The notes beneath the pieces are model-generated. The model was not told the origin of the DNA, ran no database searches, and was given only the letters and a program-made list of their open reading frames with translations. Shown here one piece after another: positions 14,009 through 21,835 of a DNA stretch of 22,490 nucleotides (positions are counted from its first letter, which is position 1; every line of letters starts with the position of its first letter). Position numbers and translations under genes: made by a program. The stretch is from Solirubrobacter sp044865965 (GTDB lineage: Bacteria; Actinomycetota; Thermoleophilia; Solirubrobacterales; Solirubrobacteraceae): positions 1 to 22,490 of the forward strand of contig JBIOTP010000083.1 in the NCBI GenBank assembly GCA_044865965.1. Reading direction: 5' to 3'.

Positions 14009-14737
14009 ATGATCCATGCCGTGCGGTTCGGGCCGGCCAGCGCGGGCCTTGCGGCGACCGCCGCCGCGATCTGGTCGCTGCCCGCGCTGGCGCCGGTCGC
14101 GCCGCCGGCGGCGGCCGCGCTGCGCATCCGCACCCGCTCAGCGCGCCCCGGCACGGTTGCGCTGACCTTCGATGACGGGCCGCATCCGGAGGGGACGCCT
14201 GCCGTTCTGGAGGCCCTCGCCCGGGCCGGCGTGCAGGCGACGTTCTTCCTGATCGGCGAGCAGGTCGCGCGGTGGCCGGCGCCCGCCGCGGAGACCGCCG
14301 CCGCCGGCCACTCGATCGCCGTGCACGGGTACCGCCACCGCAACCTCCTGCGCGTGCCCCCGCGCGCGCTCGCCCGGGACCTCGAGCGGGCCGCCGACGC
14401 CATCGGCGCCGCGACGGGCGTAGAACCCGCGCTGCACCGTCCCCCCTACGGCGTCTACTCCCCCGCCGCCCTGCGCGCGGTGCGGGCACGCGGCTGGACG
14501 CCGGTGCTGTGGTCGCGCTGGGGGCGCGACTGGCGCCGCGGAGCGACGCCGGCGGCGATCGCGACGACCGTCACCCGGCAGCTGCGCGGCGGCGACATCC
14601 TCCTGCTGCACGACGCGGACCACTACAGCGCGCGCGACTCGTGGCGGGCCACGGCGGCCGCGCTGCCGCTCGTGCTCGAGACGGTCGCGGCGCGCGGGCT
14701 GACGTTCGCGCCGATCGACCTCGGTCATCCCCGGTAG
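14009..14737 (+). CDS. Polysaccharide deacetylase (NodB domain), membrane-anchored
   Basis: 242 residues. An N-terminal hydrophobic stretch (about 11-37) is an uncleaved anchor or signal, followed by a NodB/CE4 domain (48-235). Motif 1 is TFDDGPHPEGT with D55 and D56. Motif 2 is HGYRH with metal ligands H106 and H110. Motif 3 is RPPYG (144-148), and the late LLLHD motif carries H201. All residues for a metal-dependent N-deacetylase are present. The likely substrate is N-acetylated cell-wall or surface polysaccharide, acting outside the membrane. ATG 14009 lies in the last 30-bp repeat unit. Its final 13 bases overlap the convergent aminotransferase gene. Confidence 0.9.
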   Translation: MIHAVRFGPASAGLAATAAAIWSLPALAPVAPPAAAALRIRTRSARPGTVALTFDDGPHPEGTPAVLEALARAGVQATFFLIGEQVARWPAPAAETAAAGHSIAVHGYRHRNLLRVPPRALARDLERAADAIGAATGVEPALHRPPYGVYSPAALRAVRARGWTPVLWSRWGRDWRRGATPAAIATTVTRQLRGGDILLLHDADHYSARDSWRATAAALPLVLETVAARGLTFAPIDLGHPR

Positions 14738-15720
14738 TAGAGCGGCGCGCACCAGTGATGCGCGGCGACCCAGTCGCTGTTCGGCAGGTGGTCGGGATGA
14801 CCCATGATGCGGTGACAGGGCCTGTCGTAGACCTTGCCGGTGGACCGCTCGAGCGCATCGAAGACGATGTACTTGTACAGCCCGGAGACCATGCCCTCCG
14901 GCAGCCGCAGGCGCGCCGGATGCACCGGATCCAGCCACCGGCGGGCGGCGGCGTTCTTCCACGCGACGATCTCGTCCATGCGCTCCGTCTGCACGAGCCC
15001 GACGGCGGAGGTGAACTCGCTCGGCCGGAAGCTCAGGCCCGCGACCGCGTGCTCGGGCTTGCCGTAGTTCCGGAAGGCGCGGGCGAAGTCGAGCAGTGCG
15101 TCGTGGCGGGAGACCAGCATGCCGCCCTCGCCGGTGGAGATGGTCTTCGTCGCGTAGAACGACCACACGCCGGCGTCCCCCCACGAGCCCGGCCGGCGGC
15201 CGTGCCAGCCCGCGCCATGGGCGTGCGCGCAGTCCTCGATGAGGAAGATGCCCTCGGCCCGGCAGAGCGCGGCGATCCGGTCCACGTCGAAGGCGATGTG
15301 GCCCCCGATGTGCACGAGGAAGGCCGCGCGCGGGCGATGCCGGGCGACCTTGGCCTCGAAGTCGGCGAACGACATGCAGAGGTCCTCGCGGTTGCAGTCC
15401 ACGAACGCCACGCTCCCGCCGGCGTGCAGCACCGACAGCGGCGTCGCCATGAACGTGTTGGACGGGCACAGCACGGTCTCGCCCGCGACGCCGGCGAAGT
15501 GCAGCGCCGCGAGCGCGGCCCCGGCCCAGCTCGAGAACGCCACCGAGCCCAGACCGTTCCACGCGCCCCAGGCCGCTTCGAACGCCCTCGTCACGGGGCC
15601 CTCCGACCACTGCTGGGAGTCGATCACCTCGTCCCAGAGCGCGTGCAGGCGCGCCCGGTCGCGCTGGTCGAAGCCGATCGCGAAGCGCCCGAGGTCCGCG
15701 GGCGGTCCGGCGCCGGTCAC
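14725..15720 (-). CDS. DegT/DnrJ/EryC1/StrS-family PLP aminotransferase
   Basis: 331 residues, a little shorter than the usual 360-400. The PLP lysine is K192 in SFYATKTISTGEGG; D163 in IEDCAHAHGA would contact the pyridine nitrogen. CPSNTFMATPLSVLHAGGSVAFVDCN is the conserved nucleotide-sugar/PLP region. Such enzymes transaminate nucleotide-linked keto sugars or cyclitols for surface glycans and natural products. The start is GTG 15720, whose GTGA overlaps the TGA stop of the upstream epimerase gene, a sign of translational coupling. The pairing with an epimerase suggests they act on the same sugar (inference). Confidence 0.9.
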   Translation of the reverse strand: MTGAGPPADLGRFAIGFDQRDRARLHALWDEVIDSQQWSEGPVTRAFEAAWGAWNGLGSVAFSSWAGAALAALHFAGVAGETVLCPSNTFMATPLSVLHAGGSVAFVDCNREDLCMSFADFEAKVARHRPRAAFLVHIGGHIAFDVDRIAALCRAEGIFLIEDCAHAHGAGWHGRRPGSWGDAGVWSFYATKTISTGEGGMLVSRHDALLDFARAFRNYGKPEHAVAGLSFRPSEFTSAVGLVQTERMDEIVAWKNAAARRWLDPVHPARLRLPEGMVSGLYKYIVFDALERSTGKVYDRPCHRIMGHPDHLPNSDWVAAHHWCAPLYYRG

Positions 15721-17102
15721 TCTCCCGCCGTCGCCGGCCACAGACGTAGGAGCGGGCTCGGCCCGGCGAGGCGGGCGGCGAGCGCGGCGGTGATCGCGAG
15801 GAGTCCGAGCAGCACGGTGTGCGCGTGCCCGACGCGGTCGACCATCGGCGGCCACGGTGAGACCACCGTCGCGGCGCACAAGGCGGAGATCGTCCACAGC
15901 GACGCGCGCAGCCGGCGGCCTCCGGCGGCATCCCACGCGAAGCCGGCCGTGAGTATCAGCGGGAGCAGGACGACGAGCGTGTCCGCGAACACCACGTCGC
16001 GGTCGAGGGCGCCGTCGACCGGAGACAGCGAGGCGAGCCCGATCAGGACCGCGGCCGCCGCCGCCGCCCACGCCAGCGCGACCGCGCCGCGGCGGACCAG
16101 GAGCCCCAGGGCGCGCGCGGCCGCGATCTCCCGCCGGTGCGCGACGCCCTCCGGCTCCGTCGTGGCGCGGTGCCAATCGACATAGCGGCGGAGGCCCTCG
16201 CGGAAGGGCGTCGTCGGCCGCCAGCCGAGCTCACGCGCTGCCCGCTCGCCGCTCACCGGCGCGCCCGCGAAGTCGCCGGTCCGGCCGGGCACGTGCTCGA
16301 TCCGGACGTCGCCGACGACCTCCGCCACCGCCGCGGCGATCTCGGCCACCGTGATGTCCTCCTCGCCGACGAGGTTGTAGGTGCGGTTGGCGGCCGCGGG
16401 CGCCAGCGCGCGGACGACTCCATCCGCGAGGTCCTCGACGTACACGAAGCGGCGCGACTGCCGCCCGTCGCCGGCGATGACGAGCGGCTGGCCGGCGAGC
16501 GCCCGGGCCACGAACGCCGGCACGACCGCCGCGGGGCGGGCGCGCGGCCCGTAGGGGATCCCGAACCGCAGGACGGTGTGCTCGACCCCATACAGCTCGC
16601 CATACGAGTGGCAGTACAGCTCGCCGGTCAGCTTCGTCGCGGTGTAGAGGTGCGCCGGCGGGTGCAGCGGCATCTCCTCCACCGGGCGCTCGCCTGGGGT
16701 GTCCGAGTACACCCAGATCGTCGAGGCGTACAAGACCCGCCGGACACCGCAGCGGCGGGCCGCCTCGAGCACGTGCAGCGTGCCCCGCGCGTTGCGCGCC
16801 TCCGCCTCCACGGGCTCGGCCTGCGCCTCGTCGACGTCCGCGACGGCGGCCAGGTGGATCACCGCGTCGCAGCCGCGCATCGCCTCCGTCAGCCGAGGCA
16901 GATCCCGCAGGTCCCCCCGGACCGTCGCCGCGACCGACGGCGGATGGTGGGGCGACGATCGCAGGTCGAAGATGCGCACCCGGTGCCCGGCGGCCAGCAG
17001 CCGGTCGACCACATGGGACCCGATGAACCCGGCTCCGCCGGTGACGAGCACGGTCAGCCGGTCGGCTGCGGACGAGCCCGGAGACGGGGCGACGGGAAGC
17101 AC
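15717..17102 (-). CDS. NAD-dependent epimerase/dehydratase with C-terminal membrane domain
   Basis: 461 residues. Residues 15-325 form an extended SDR of the nucleotide-sugar epimerase/dehydratase type. The NAD motif is TGGAGFIGSH (21-30), the catalytic serine region is YASTIWVYS, and the catalytic pair is Y153/K157 in YTATK. RFGIPYGPRARP and RRFVYVEDLADGV are typical substrate-domain stretches. Residues about 335-455 add four hydrophobic helices with short loops, which ordinary epimerases lack. That part may tether the enzyme to the membrane beside its glycan pathway. GTG 17102 is taken as start, with TAAGCT 10 nt upstream; GTG 17051 would start at the first strand. Translationally coupled to the aminotransferase. 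Confidence 0.87.
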   Translation of the reverse strand: MLPVAPSPGSSAADRLTVLVTGGAGFIGSHVVDRLLAAGHRVRIFDLRSSPHHPPSVAATVRGDLRDLPRLTEAMRGCDAVIHLAAVADVDEAQAEPVEAEARNARGTLHVLEAARRCGVRRVLYASTIWVYSDTPGERPVEEMPLHPPAHLYTATKLTGELYCHSYGELYGVEHTVLRFGIPYGPRARPAAVVPAFVARALAGQPLVIAGDGRQSRRFVYVEDLADGVVRALAPAAANRTYNLVGEEDITVAEIAAAVAEVVGDVRIEHVPGRTGDFAGAPVSGERAARELGWRPTTPFREGLRRYVDWHRATTEPEGVAHRREIAAARALGLLVRRGAVALAWAAAAAAVLIGLASLSPVDGALDRDVVFADTLVVLLPLILTAGFAWDAAGGRRLRASLWTISALCAATVVSPWPPMVDRVGHAHTVLLGLLAITAALAARLAGPSPLLRLWPATAGE

Positions 17103-17191
17103 GGACGGCGTGAGCTTACCCCCGCGAGATGAGCAGCCGGCAGGACCCGAGGCTCGCTCGGGGGCGGCTCGAAAAATTCGGGGTCGGCTCC

Positions 17192-17225
17192 CGATTGTCC
17201 GCCCGCACGGAGGCGCCGACAATCG
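17192..17225. repeat. Inverted repeat in the epimerase/hypothetical spacer
   Basis: CGATTGTC (17192-17199) and GACAATCG (17218-17225) are perfect 8-bp arms around an 18-nt GC-rich centre. No T-run follows, so an intrinsic terminator is unlikely; it may be an operator. An unusually AT-rich GAAAAATTC lies just upstream at 17171-17179. Confidence 0.45.
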
Positions 17226-17264
17226 CGTGCGTGGCAAGGAACATGGCGATCGTGGCTGTCGTCG

Positions 17265-17552
17265 GTGACGAACGGCCTCTATGACGGCACGGGCGCGACC
17301 TTCCGCTGCCTCCTGCTGGTCGACGGCAACGCTCCGGAGCCGGCGCAGGTGGTCGCGCTGGGAACCCAGACCGGCGCGGCCCGCGGCGCGGTGTTCGCCC
17401 CCGAGGCCGCCGTCGACCTGCCGGCGCCGGGCACCGTCGTGCTCCGGTGCAACCACGAGCAGGCCGCCCCCGCCTCGCAGTTCGGACCGGACTTCGGATC
17501 CTCGCGGATCGTCGCCACCCGCGCCGACAGCCTCGATGTCGCGGCCGGCTGA
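17265..17552 (+). CDS. Hypothetical protein, probably N-terminally truncated secreted beta protein
   Basis: 95 residues from GTG 17265 in good high-GC codon usage. The pattern TFRCLLLVDGNAPEPAQVVAL...AVDLPAPGTVVLRCNHEQ...SSRIVATRADSL resembles the last half of small actinobacterial secreted beta-sandwich proteins, in which two cysteines bridge a strand pair and the sequence ends with a lysine/threonine strand. No signal peptide or ribosome site is present, and upstream in-frame codons contain no good start. A truncated remnant or a mis-set start is likely. Function unknown. Confidence 0.5.
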   Translation: MTNGLYDGTGATFRCLLLVDGNAPEPAQVVALGTQTGAARGAVFAPEAAVDLPAPGTVVLRCNHEQAAPASQFGPDFGSSRIVATRADSLDVAAG

Positions 17553-17663
17553 CGGCCCGCCCCGCGACGTATAGGTTCGACGCGCCATGAAGCGCACGCG
17601 CGCGCACGGGCACGCCCCGGAGGAGACCGAGCGGGCCCGGCCGCAGCCGGCGCCGCGACGTCG

Positions 17664-17729
17664 AACGGCGAGGCGTTCGACACGTGGTCGCTGACGGCCG
17701 AGTCGGTCCAGTTCCTGGACAGCCGGTGA
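17664..17729 (+). pseudogene. Possible remnant of a single-stranded DNA-binding protein C-terminus
   Basis: The frame GEAFDTWSLTAESVQFLDSR ending at TGA 17727 looks like the closing strand of bacterial SSB OB-folds, where V(V/I)A(D/E)xVQFL is typical. No start codon or preceding SSB sequence is in frame. The rest of 17553-17756 holds no convincing gene: a 35-codon Arg-rich frame at 17587 lacks a ribosome site and family features. Low confidence; the match is by eye on about 20 residues. Confidence 0.25.
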
Positions 17730-17756
17730 TGTCGAGCCGGCTCGTGCTGCGCTAAG

Positions 17757-17984
17757 TCACCCGCGCCAGCCGCGGAACGCCTCCAGCAGGTCCTCGCGTG
17801 CGCTGGGGGACAGGCCGGCCTCGGGCAGCCGGCCCAGCGCCCACAGCGTGTGGCGCACCTGCTCGACGTACTCGCGGCAGTCCGGGCATGCGGCGAGGTG
17901 AGCCTCGAAGCGCTCGCGCTCGCGCGCGCTCAGACGGTCCTCGAGATAGTCGGTGACCAGCTCCACCAGCTCCCGGCAGGTCAT
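17757..17984 (-). CDS. Zinc-finger anti-sigma factor (soluble ZAS type)
   Basis: 75 residues, MTCRELVELVTDYLEDRLSA then HLAACPDC. The ZAS/zf-HC2 motif H29-x3-C33-x2-C36 is intact and C3 can be the fourth zinc ligand. There is no membrane helix and only a short C-terminal tail, so this is the small cytosolic form, which would bind its sigma factor directly and may release it on thiol oxidation or another signal (inference). ATG 17984 overlaps the sigma-factor stop by 4 bp (ATGA), the usual sigma/anti-sigma arrangement. Confidence 0.9.
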   Translation of the reverse strand: MTCRELVELVTDYLEDRLSARERERFEAHLAACPDCREYVEQVRHTLWALGRLPEAGLSPSAREDLLEAFRGWRG

Positions 17985-18616
17985 GTCGCGACCGCCTCGC
18001 CAGCGAGATGGCGCTCGAGCGCCAGCCGCACCTTCGAACGGGCGCGATGCAACAGCACGCGATGGTTGCCGTCGCTCACGCCCATGACGCTACAGGCCTC
18101 CTCCGCGCCAAGCCCCAGCACGTCGCGGAGGACCAGCGCCTCCCGCTGGCGGGGCGGCAGCGTTCCGATCGCCGCCTGCAGCGCGGCATGCGCGGCCTTG
18201 GTCTCCAGCTGCTCGTGCGGGTCGGCCCAGCGCGCCGGCGGCGCCGCCCACCAGCCCGGCCGCTCCCCGCCGCGGCCCTGGAAGCGCTCCGGCGGGACCG
18301 CCGGGCCGCCGCGCTCCCAGCGCTCTCGCAGGGCGGCGAACGGCAGCACGCGCCGCTCGCGCTGCCCGCGCGTGCGGGCCAGGTTCAGCAGGATCGAGAA
18401 CACCCACGTCCGCAGCGACGAGCGGCCCTCGAAGCCCGGCAGGCCGCGCAGGACGGCGAGCCACGTCTCCTGCACGACCTCCTCGGCGACCGCCTGGCTC
18501 GGCACGTGCAGCCGCGCGAGCCGCAGCAGCGCCGGGCCCCAGGCATCCAGCAGCTCGGCGAACGCCGCCTCCTCCCCGCGCCGCAGCGCCGCCACCAGCT
18601 CGGCATCCTCGCGCAC
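17981..18616 (-). CDS. ECF-family RNA polymerase sigma factor
   Basis: 211 residues. Region 2 (about 20-85) has AVAEEVVQETWLAVLRGLPGFEGRSSLRTWVFSILLNLAR, the classical ECF sigma2 signature. A longer proline/glycine-rich linker (about 95-130) follows, then region 4 (about 140-200) with LPPRQREALVLRDVLGLGAEEACSVMGVSDGNHRVLLHRAR as helix-turn-helix. It would direct polymerase to a stress or envelope regulon. GTG 18616 is preceded by GAGAGG at 8 nt. It starts 44 bp after the GGDEF-EAL gene stop on the same strand and overlaps the anti-sigma gene, so the three genes are probably one operon. Its own target promoter was not identified. Confidence 0.92.
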   Translation of the reverse strand: MREDAELVAALRRGEEAAFAELLDAWGPALLRLARLHVPSQAVAEEVVQETWLAVLRGLPGFEGRSSLRTWVFSILLNLARTRGQRERRVLPFAALRERWERGGPAVPPERFQGRGGERPGWWAAPPARWADPHEQLETKAAHAALQAAIGTLPPRQREALVLRDVLGLGAEEACSVMGVSDGNHRVLLHRARSKVRLALERHLAGEAVAT

Positions 18617-18660
18617 GCGGCGATCCTCTCACGGCCGGCGGCGCTGTGCCGCCATCCACA

Positions 18661-21567
18661 TTACGGGTTCGGCGATGCCGCTCGGGCGAGGAGCCCGACC
18701 GGCTGGTGGCTGCGCTCGAGGATCGGCCCGAGGTGGTGGCCGATGATGCGGGCGCGGCCGATCTCGAACCGCGTCCACGGGCGCTCGCGGCGCGAGTACG
18801 CCTCGAGCACGGCGATCGGCGCGCGGTCGCTCATGACCGTGAGCGCGAGGCGGGAGCCATACCCGCGCGCGCGCAGCGCGGCGACCTGCTCGGGAGCGGC
18901 GGTGGGGTCGCCGGCGAGCAGCTCGGTTGTGAACGGGCGGGTGTCGTCGGCGTCGGGTTCGACGATCCGCACCTCGTCGGCGTGCAGCTCGCCCGCGATC
19001 GCCGTCAGGCAGCCGGCGAGCTCGCCGGGGCTGGAGACCTCGGCGAGGCGCGCGGCGAGCAGCTCCAGGCCGCCGTCGTGGAGCGTCCCGCCGTCGAGCG
19101 TCGCACGCGACGCCGTGACGCACATCTCCGCCGCCTCGGCGTCCACGTCGGCCCACGGCGGGGCCGGGCGGGCCAGGCGGTAGCCCTGGCCGAAGGCGAC
19201 GTCGAGGTCGGCCAGGCGGGTGAGCTCCTCGAGGGTCTCGATCCCCTCGGCGCAGATCACGGCCTGCATGTCGCGCGCGTAGCCGACGAAGGAGCCGATG
19301 AGGGCGGCCTTGACGGGGTCGCCGTCGACGCCGCTGGTGAGCGCCCGGTCGAGCTTGATGACGTCGGGGGTCAGGCGCATCACGTGCGTGAGGCCGGCGT
19401 AGCCGGCCCCGGTGTCGTCGACCGCGAGCCGCGCGCCGCGCTCGCACAGCGCCGCGATGGCGGCGGTGATGGCGGGATCGTCGGAGACGAGCTCGTGCTC
19501 GGTGATCTCGATGACGAGATCGTCGAGGCGCTCGGGCAGCACGCGCTGCACCTCCTCGGCCACGAGCGACGAGGGCGAGAGATTCAAGGTCAGGTAGGTC
19601 CCGGCGGGCCGCCCGGGAGCGGCCAGGGCGAGCTCGACGGCGCGCGCCTCGAGCGCGTAGCCGAGGCCGCAGCGGTGCGCCTGGGCGAACCAGACGTCGG
19701 GACCGCGCCGGGGGGCGCGGTGGAAGCGCGACAGCGACTCGTAGCCGGCGACGCGGCCGGTGCGCAAGTCGACGATCGGCTGGAAGACCATCTCCAGGGC
19801 GTCGGGGTCGCTGAGCACCGAGAGGATCTCCTCGCGCTGCTCGTCGCGGCCGGTGAACCAGGACCCGCGGCCGTCCCCGGCCAGGCCGGCGTTGACCTCC
19901 TCCAGCACGGACGCATAGACCTCGAGCCGGCGCTTGCCGTTGCGCTTGGCCGCGTACATGGCGAGGTCGCCCTTGCGCAGCAGCTCCTCGGCGCTGTGGT
20001 CGTCGGCGGCGCTGACCGCCACGCCGACGCTCGCCGACAGGGCGACCGGCTCGTCGCCGACCAGGAACGGCTGGCGAAGCGTCTCGACGAGCCGCTCGCC
20101 CGCGCCGACGGCCGTGGCCGGCCCGTGGCCGCCCTCGAGCAGGACGCCGAACTCGTCGCCCCCGAGCCGCGCGGCGGTGTCGGCGGCGCGAACGGAGGCG
20201 GTCATGCGGCGGGCGACCTCCTTGAGCAGCTCGTCGCCCGCGGCGTGGCCGAAGCGGTCGTTGACCGGCTTGAAGTCGTCGAGATCCACGAACAGCACCG
20301 CCACGGCGGAGTCGTCGCGCCCGGCGCGCTGGAGCGCGTGGTCGACGCGGTCGTAGAACAGCGCGCGGTTCGCCAGGCCCGTGAGCGGATCGTGGAACGC
20401 CCGGTGGCGCAGCTGCTCCTCGAAGGCCTTGCGGGCCTCGACGTCGCGGACGGTGATCACCATCGCCTCGACGCGCAGGTCGTCGAGCAGGTTCGTCGCG
20501 ACGGCGGCGATGTGGCGGAAGGAGCCGTCGGCGTGACGCATCCGCCACTCGCCCTCCTGCGACTCGCCGGTCGCCTTCGCGGCCACCGCGGACAGGAACG
20601 CGGCGACGGTCGCCGCGTCGTCGGGGTGCACGCGCTCGATCATCGGCGTCCCCTGCGCGGCCTCCCACTCGGCGCCGAGGATCGGCTCCACCGAGCCCGT
20701 GAGGGTCCGCAGCGTGCCGTCGCGGTCCAGGATGACGATGAGGTCCGAGGAGTTGCCCAGGATCGTCTGGAGGCGCTCCCCGCTCTCCTCGGCGAGCCGC
20801 TGCAGCTCCATGGCGGCGGCGATGCGGCCCTTGCGCTCGCGGGCGAAGATGCTCAGCAGCGCGGCGAGCGGGAGCACCCCGGCGACCGCTACGGGATGCG
20901 CGCTGCCCGCGGCTGCGGCCAGCAGGCCGACCGGCGTCAGCAGCGAGTCGACGATGTAGAGCCAGCCGATCGCGCGCAGATGGATGCGCGGGTCGATGCC
21001 GAGGCCGATGCGCATGCGCAGCGAGGAGACCGCGAGGTCGCCCGCGAACTGGCTCGCGACGGCCGCCGCGACGAGCGCGGCCTGAGCCGGCAGGGCGGCC
21101 GGCCAGCCGGTCAGCGCGAGCAGGAGCGCGGGCGGCACGGCGAACCAGCAGTCGCCGATCCCGAACAGCACAGTGCGGCCGGGCAGGCGCCCTCGAAGCA
21201 TCTCCGGCAGCTTCGCGACCAGCACCGCGCCGACCATGACGAGCGGCACCAGCTTGGGGTTCAGCAGCACCAGCATGGGCATCAGCGCGAGCTGCAGCGG
21301 CCGCGTGAGGCCGTCGCCGACCTCGAACTCGACGCGCGCCAACAGCGCGCAGATGAGGCCCAGCCACGCCGCGAGCGCGACGTCGGCCGGGCCGCCGAGC
21401 GCGATCGCCATCACCGTGGCGACGAGCAGGAACGCGCCGCTGGCCGTGGCCTCGACGACCACCTCCCGCCAGGCCGGCAGCCCCGCGGCCGGGCCGAGGC
21501 GCGCGCCATCCGCCGGGACGCGGTCCGGTTCCAGCGCAGGCATGGAGGTGCCCTCGGCAGTGGCCAT
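18661..21567 (-). CDS. Membrane-bound PAS-GGDEF-EAL cyclic di-GMP enzyme
   Basis: 968 residues from ATG 21567. About seven membrane helices (43-241) form a MASE-like sensor; PAS follows (262-378). The GGDEF domain (390-550) has an intact active site GGDEF (469-473) and the RxxD product-inhibition site at 460-463. The EAL domain (582-802) has E610-S-L instead of EAL but keeps N662, E690, D717-D718, K738, E774 and the Q794 GQG loop, so phosphodiesterase activity looks possible. A C-terminal GAF-like domain (about 825-955) is unusual. The protein makes and/or degrades c-di-GMP at the membrane. No strong ribosome site supports any start: ATG 21543 is an alternative, and longer frames up to 21804 read through the riboswitch region. 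Divergent from the riboswitch gene; followed by sigma factor genes. Confidence 0.92.
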   Translation of the reverse strand: MATAEGTSMPALEPDRVPADGARLGPAAGLPAWREVVVEATASGAFLLVATVMAIALGGPADVALAAWLGLICALLARVEFEVGDGLTRPLQLALMPMLVLLNPKLVPLVMVGAVLVAKLPEMLRGRLPGRTVLFGIGDCWFAVPPALLLALTGWPAALPAQAALVAAAVASQFAGDLAVSSLRMRIGLGIDPRIHLRAIGWLYIVDSLLTPVGLLAAAAGSAHPVAVAGVLPLAALLSIFARERKGRIAAAMELQRLAEESGERLQTILGNSSDLIVILDRDGTLRTLTGSVEPILGAEWEAAQGTPMIERVHPDDAATVAAFLSAVAAKATGESQEGEWRMRHADGSFRHIAAVATNLLDDLRVEAMVITVRDVEARKAFEEQLRHRAFHDPLTGLANRALFYDRVDHALQRAGRDDSAVAVLFVDLDDFKPVNDRFGHAAGDELLKEVARRMTASVRAADTAARLGGDEFGVLLEGGHGPATAVGAGERLVETLRQPFLVGDEPVALSASVGVAVSAADDHSAEELLRKGDLAMYAAKRNGKRRLEVYASVLEEVNAGLAGDGRGSWFTGRDEQREEILSVLSDPDALEMVFQPIVDLRTGRVAGYESLSRFHRAPRRGPDVWFAQAHRCGLGYALEARAVELALAAPGRPAGTYLTLNLSPSSLVAEEVQRVLPERLDDLVIEITEHELVSDDPAITAAIAALCERGARLAVDDTGAGYAGLTHVMRLTPDVIKLDRALTSGVDGDPVKAALIGSFVGYARDMQAVICAEGIETLEELTRLADLDVAFGQGYRLARPAPPWADVDAEAAEMCVTASRATLDGGTLHDGGLELLAARLAEVSSPGELAGCLTAIAGELHADEVRIVEPDADDTRPFTTELLAGDPTAAPEQVAALRARGYGSRLALTVMSDRAPIAVLEAYSRRERPWTRFEIGRARIIGHHLGPILERSHQPVGLLARAASPNP

Positions 21568-21689
21568 GTGCAGTGGTTCGGCGCATCCGCGCGCGCCTTG
21601 AGCCCGCCGCCCCGGACGCGGTCTCGACCATGCGTCGATCCGGTGCTCCGATGCCCTCCAGGACGCGGGAGTCCGGCCGATCCCTGGAG

Positions 21690-21777
21690 CGGAAGCTGTC
21701 CATGGCAAACCCGTCGCGAGGCGGGGACGCAAAGCCAGGGGTCTCGCGCCGCGAGATGGCCCGGTTGCCGGATTCCG
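21690..21777 (+). promoter_or_regulatory. Cyclic di-GMP-I (GEMM-I) riboswitch aptamer
   Basis: The consensus elements occur in order: GGCAAACC (21704-21711), a P2 hairpin CCCGTC/GGCGGG (21710-21725) capped by a GCGA tetraloop of GNRA type, the hallmark GGACGCAAAGCC (21725-21736), a P3 hairpin TCTCGC/GCGAGA (21742-21756), then the closing GGTTGCC (21763-21769). P1 forms from CGGAA and TCC (21690-21701) with GGATTCCG (21770-21777). The G preceding GCAAACC matches the base that selects c-di-GMP over cGAMP in this class. It reads toward the secreted-protein gene at 21836. Confidence 0.92.
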
Positions 21778-21788
21778 AGAGCTGAACT

Positions 21789-21805
21789 CGTGCCACGGGG
21801 GCACG
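21789..21805 (+). terminator. Hairpin of the riboswitch expression platform
   Basis: CGTGCC (21789-21794) pairs with GGCACG (21800-21805) over a 5-nt loop, followed by GGGGTTTC, only a weak T-run. CGAG (21776-21779) can pair with CTCG (21787-21790), which would compete with both P1 and this hairpin. That gives a plausible switch between terminator and read-through states. The direction of control (on or off) cannot be decided by eye. Confidence 0.45.
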
Positions 21806-21835
21806 GGGTTTCAAAGACACGGAGGTCCACCGCTA

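Noticed and set aside
13928..14017. N-terminal extension of the DMT transporter (30 extra residues)
   Set aside because: It would translate the 30-bp DNA repeat into DRRDRAGPR tandems. ATG 13927 has a better ribosome site and starts at the first helix.
17192..17225. Intrinsic terminator for the epimerase operon or its neighbour
   Set aside because: The stem has an 18-nt loop, no T-run, and lies upstream of both flanking genes' starts.
17587..17694. 35-codon Arg-rich ORF
   Set aside because: No ribosome site, no family features, and composition expected of random high-GC frames.
21568..21804. N-terminal extension of the GGDEF-EAL protein
   Set aside because: The extra 79 codons are antisense to the riboswitch, low in complexity and unlike any sensor domain.
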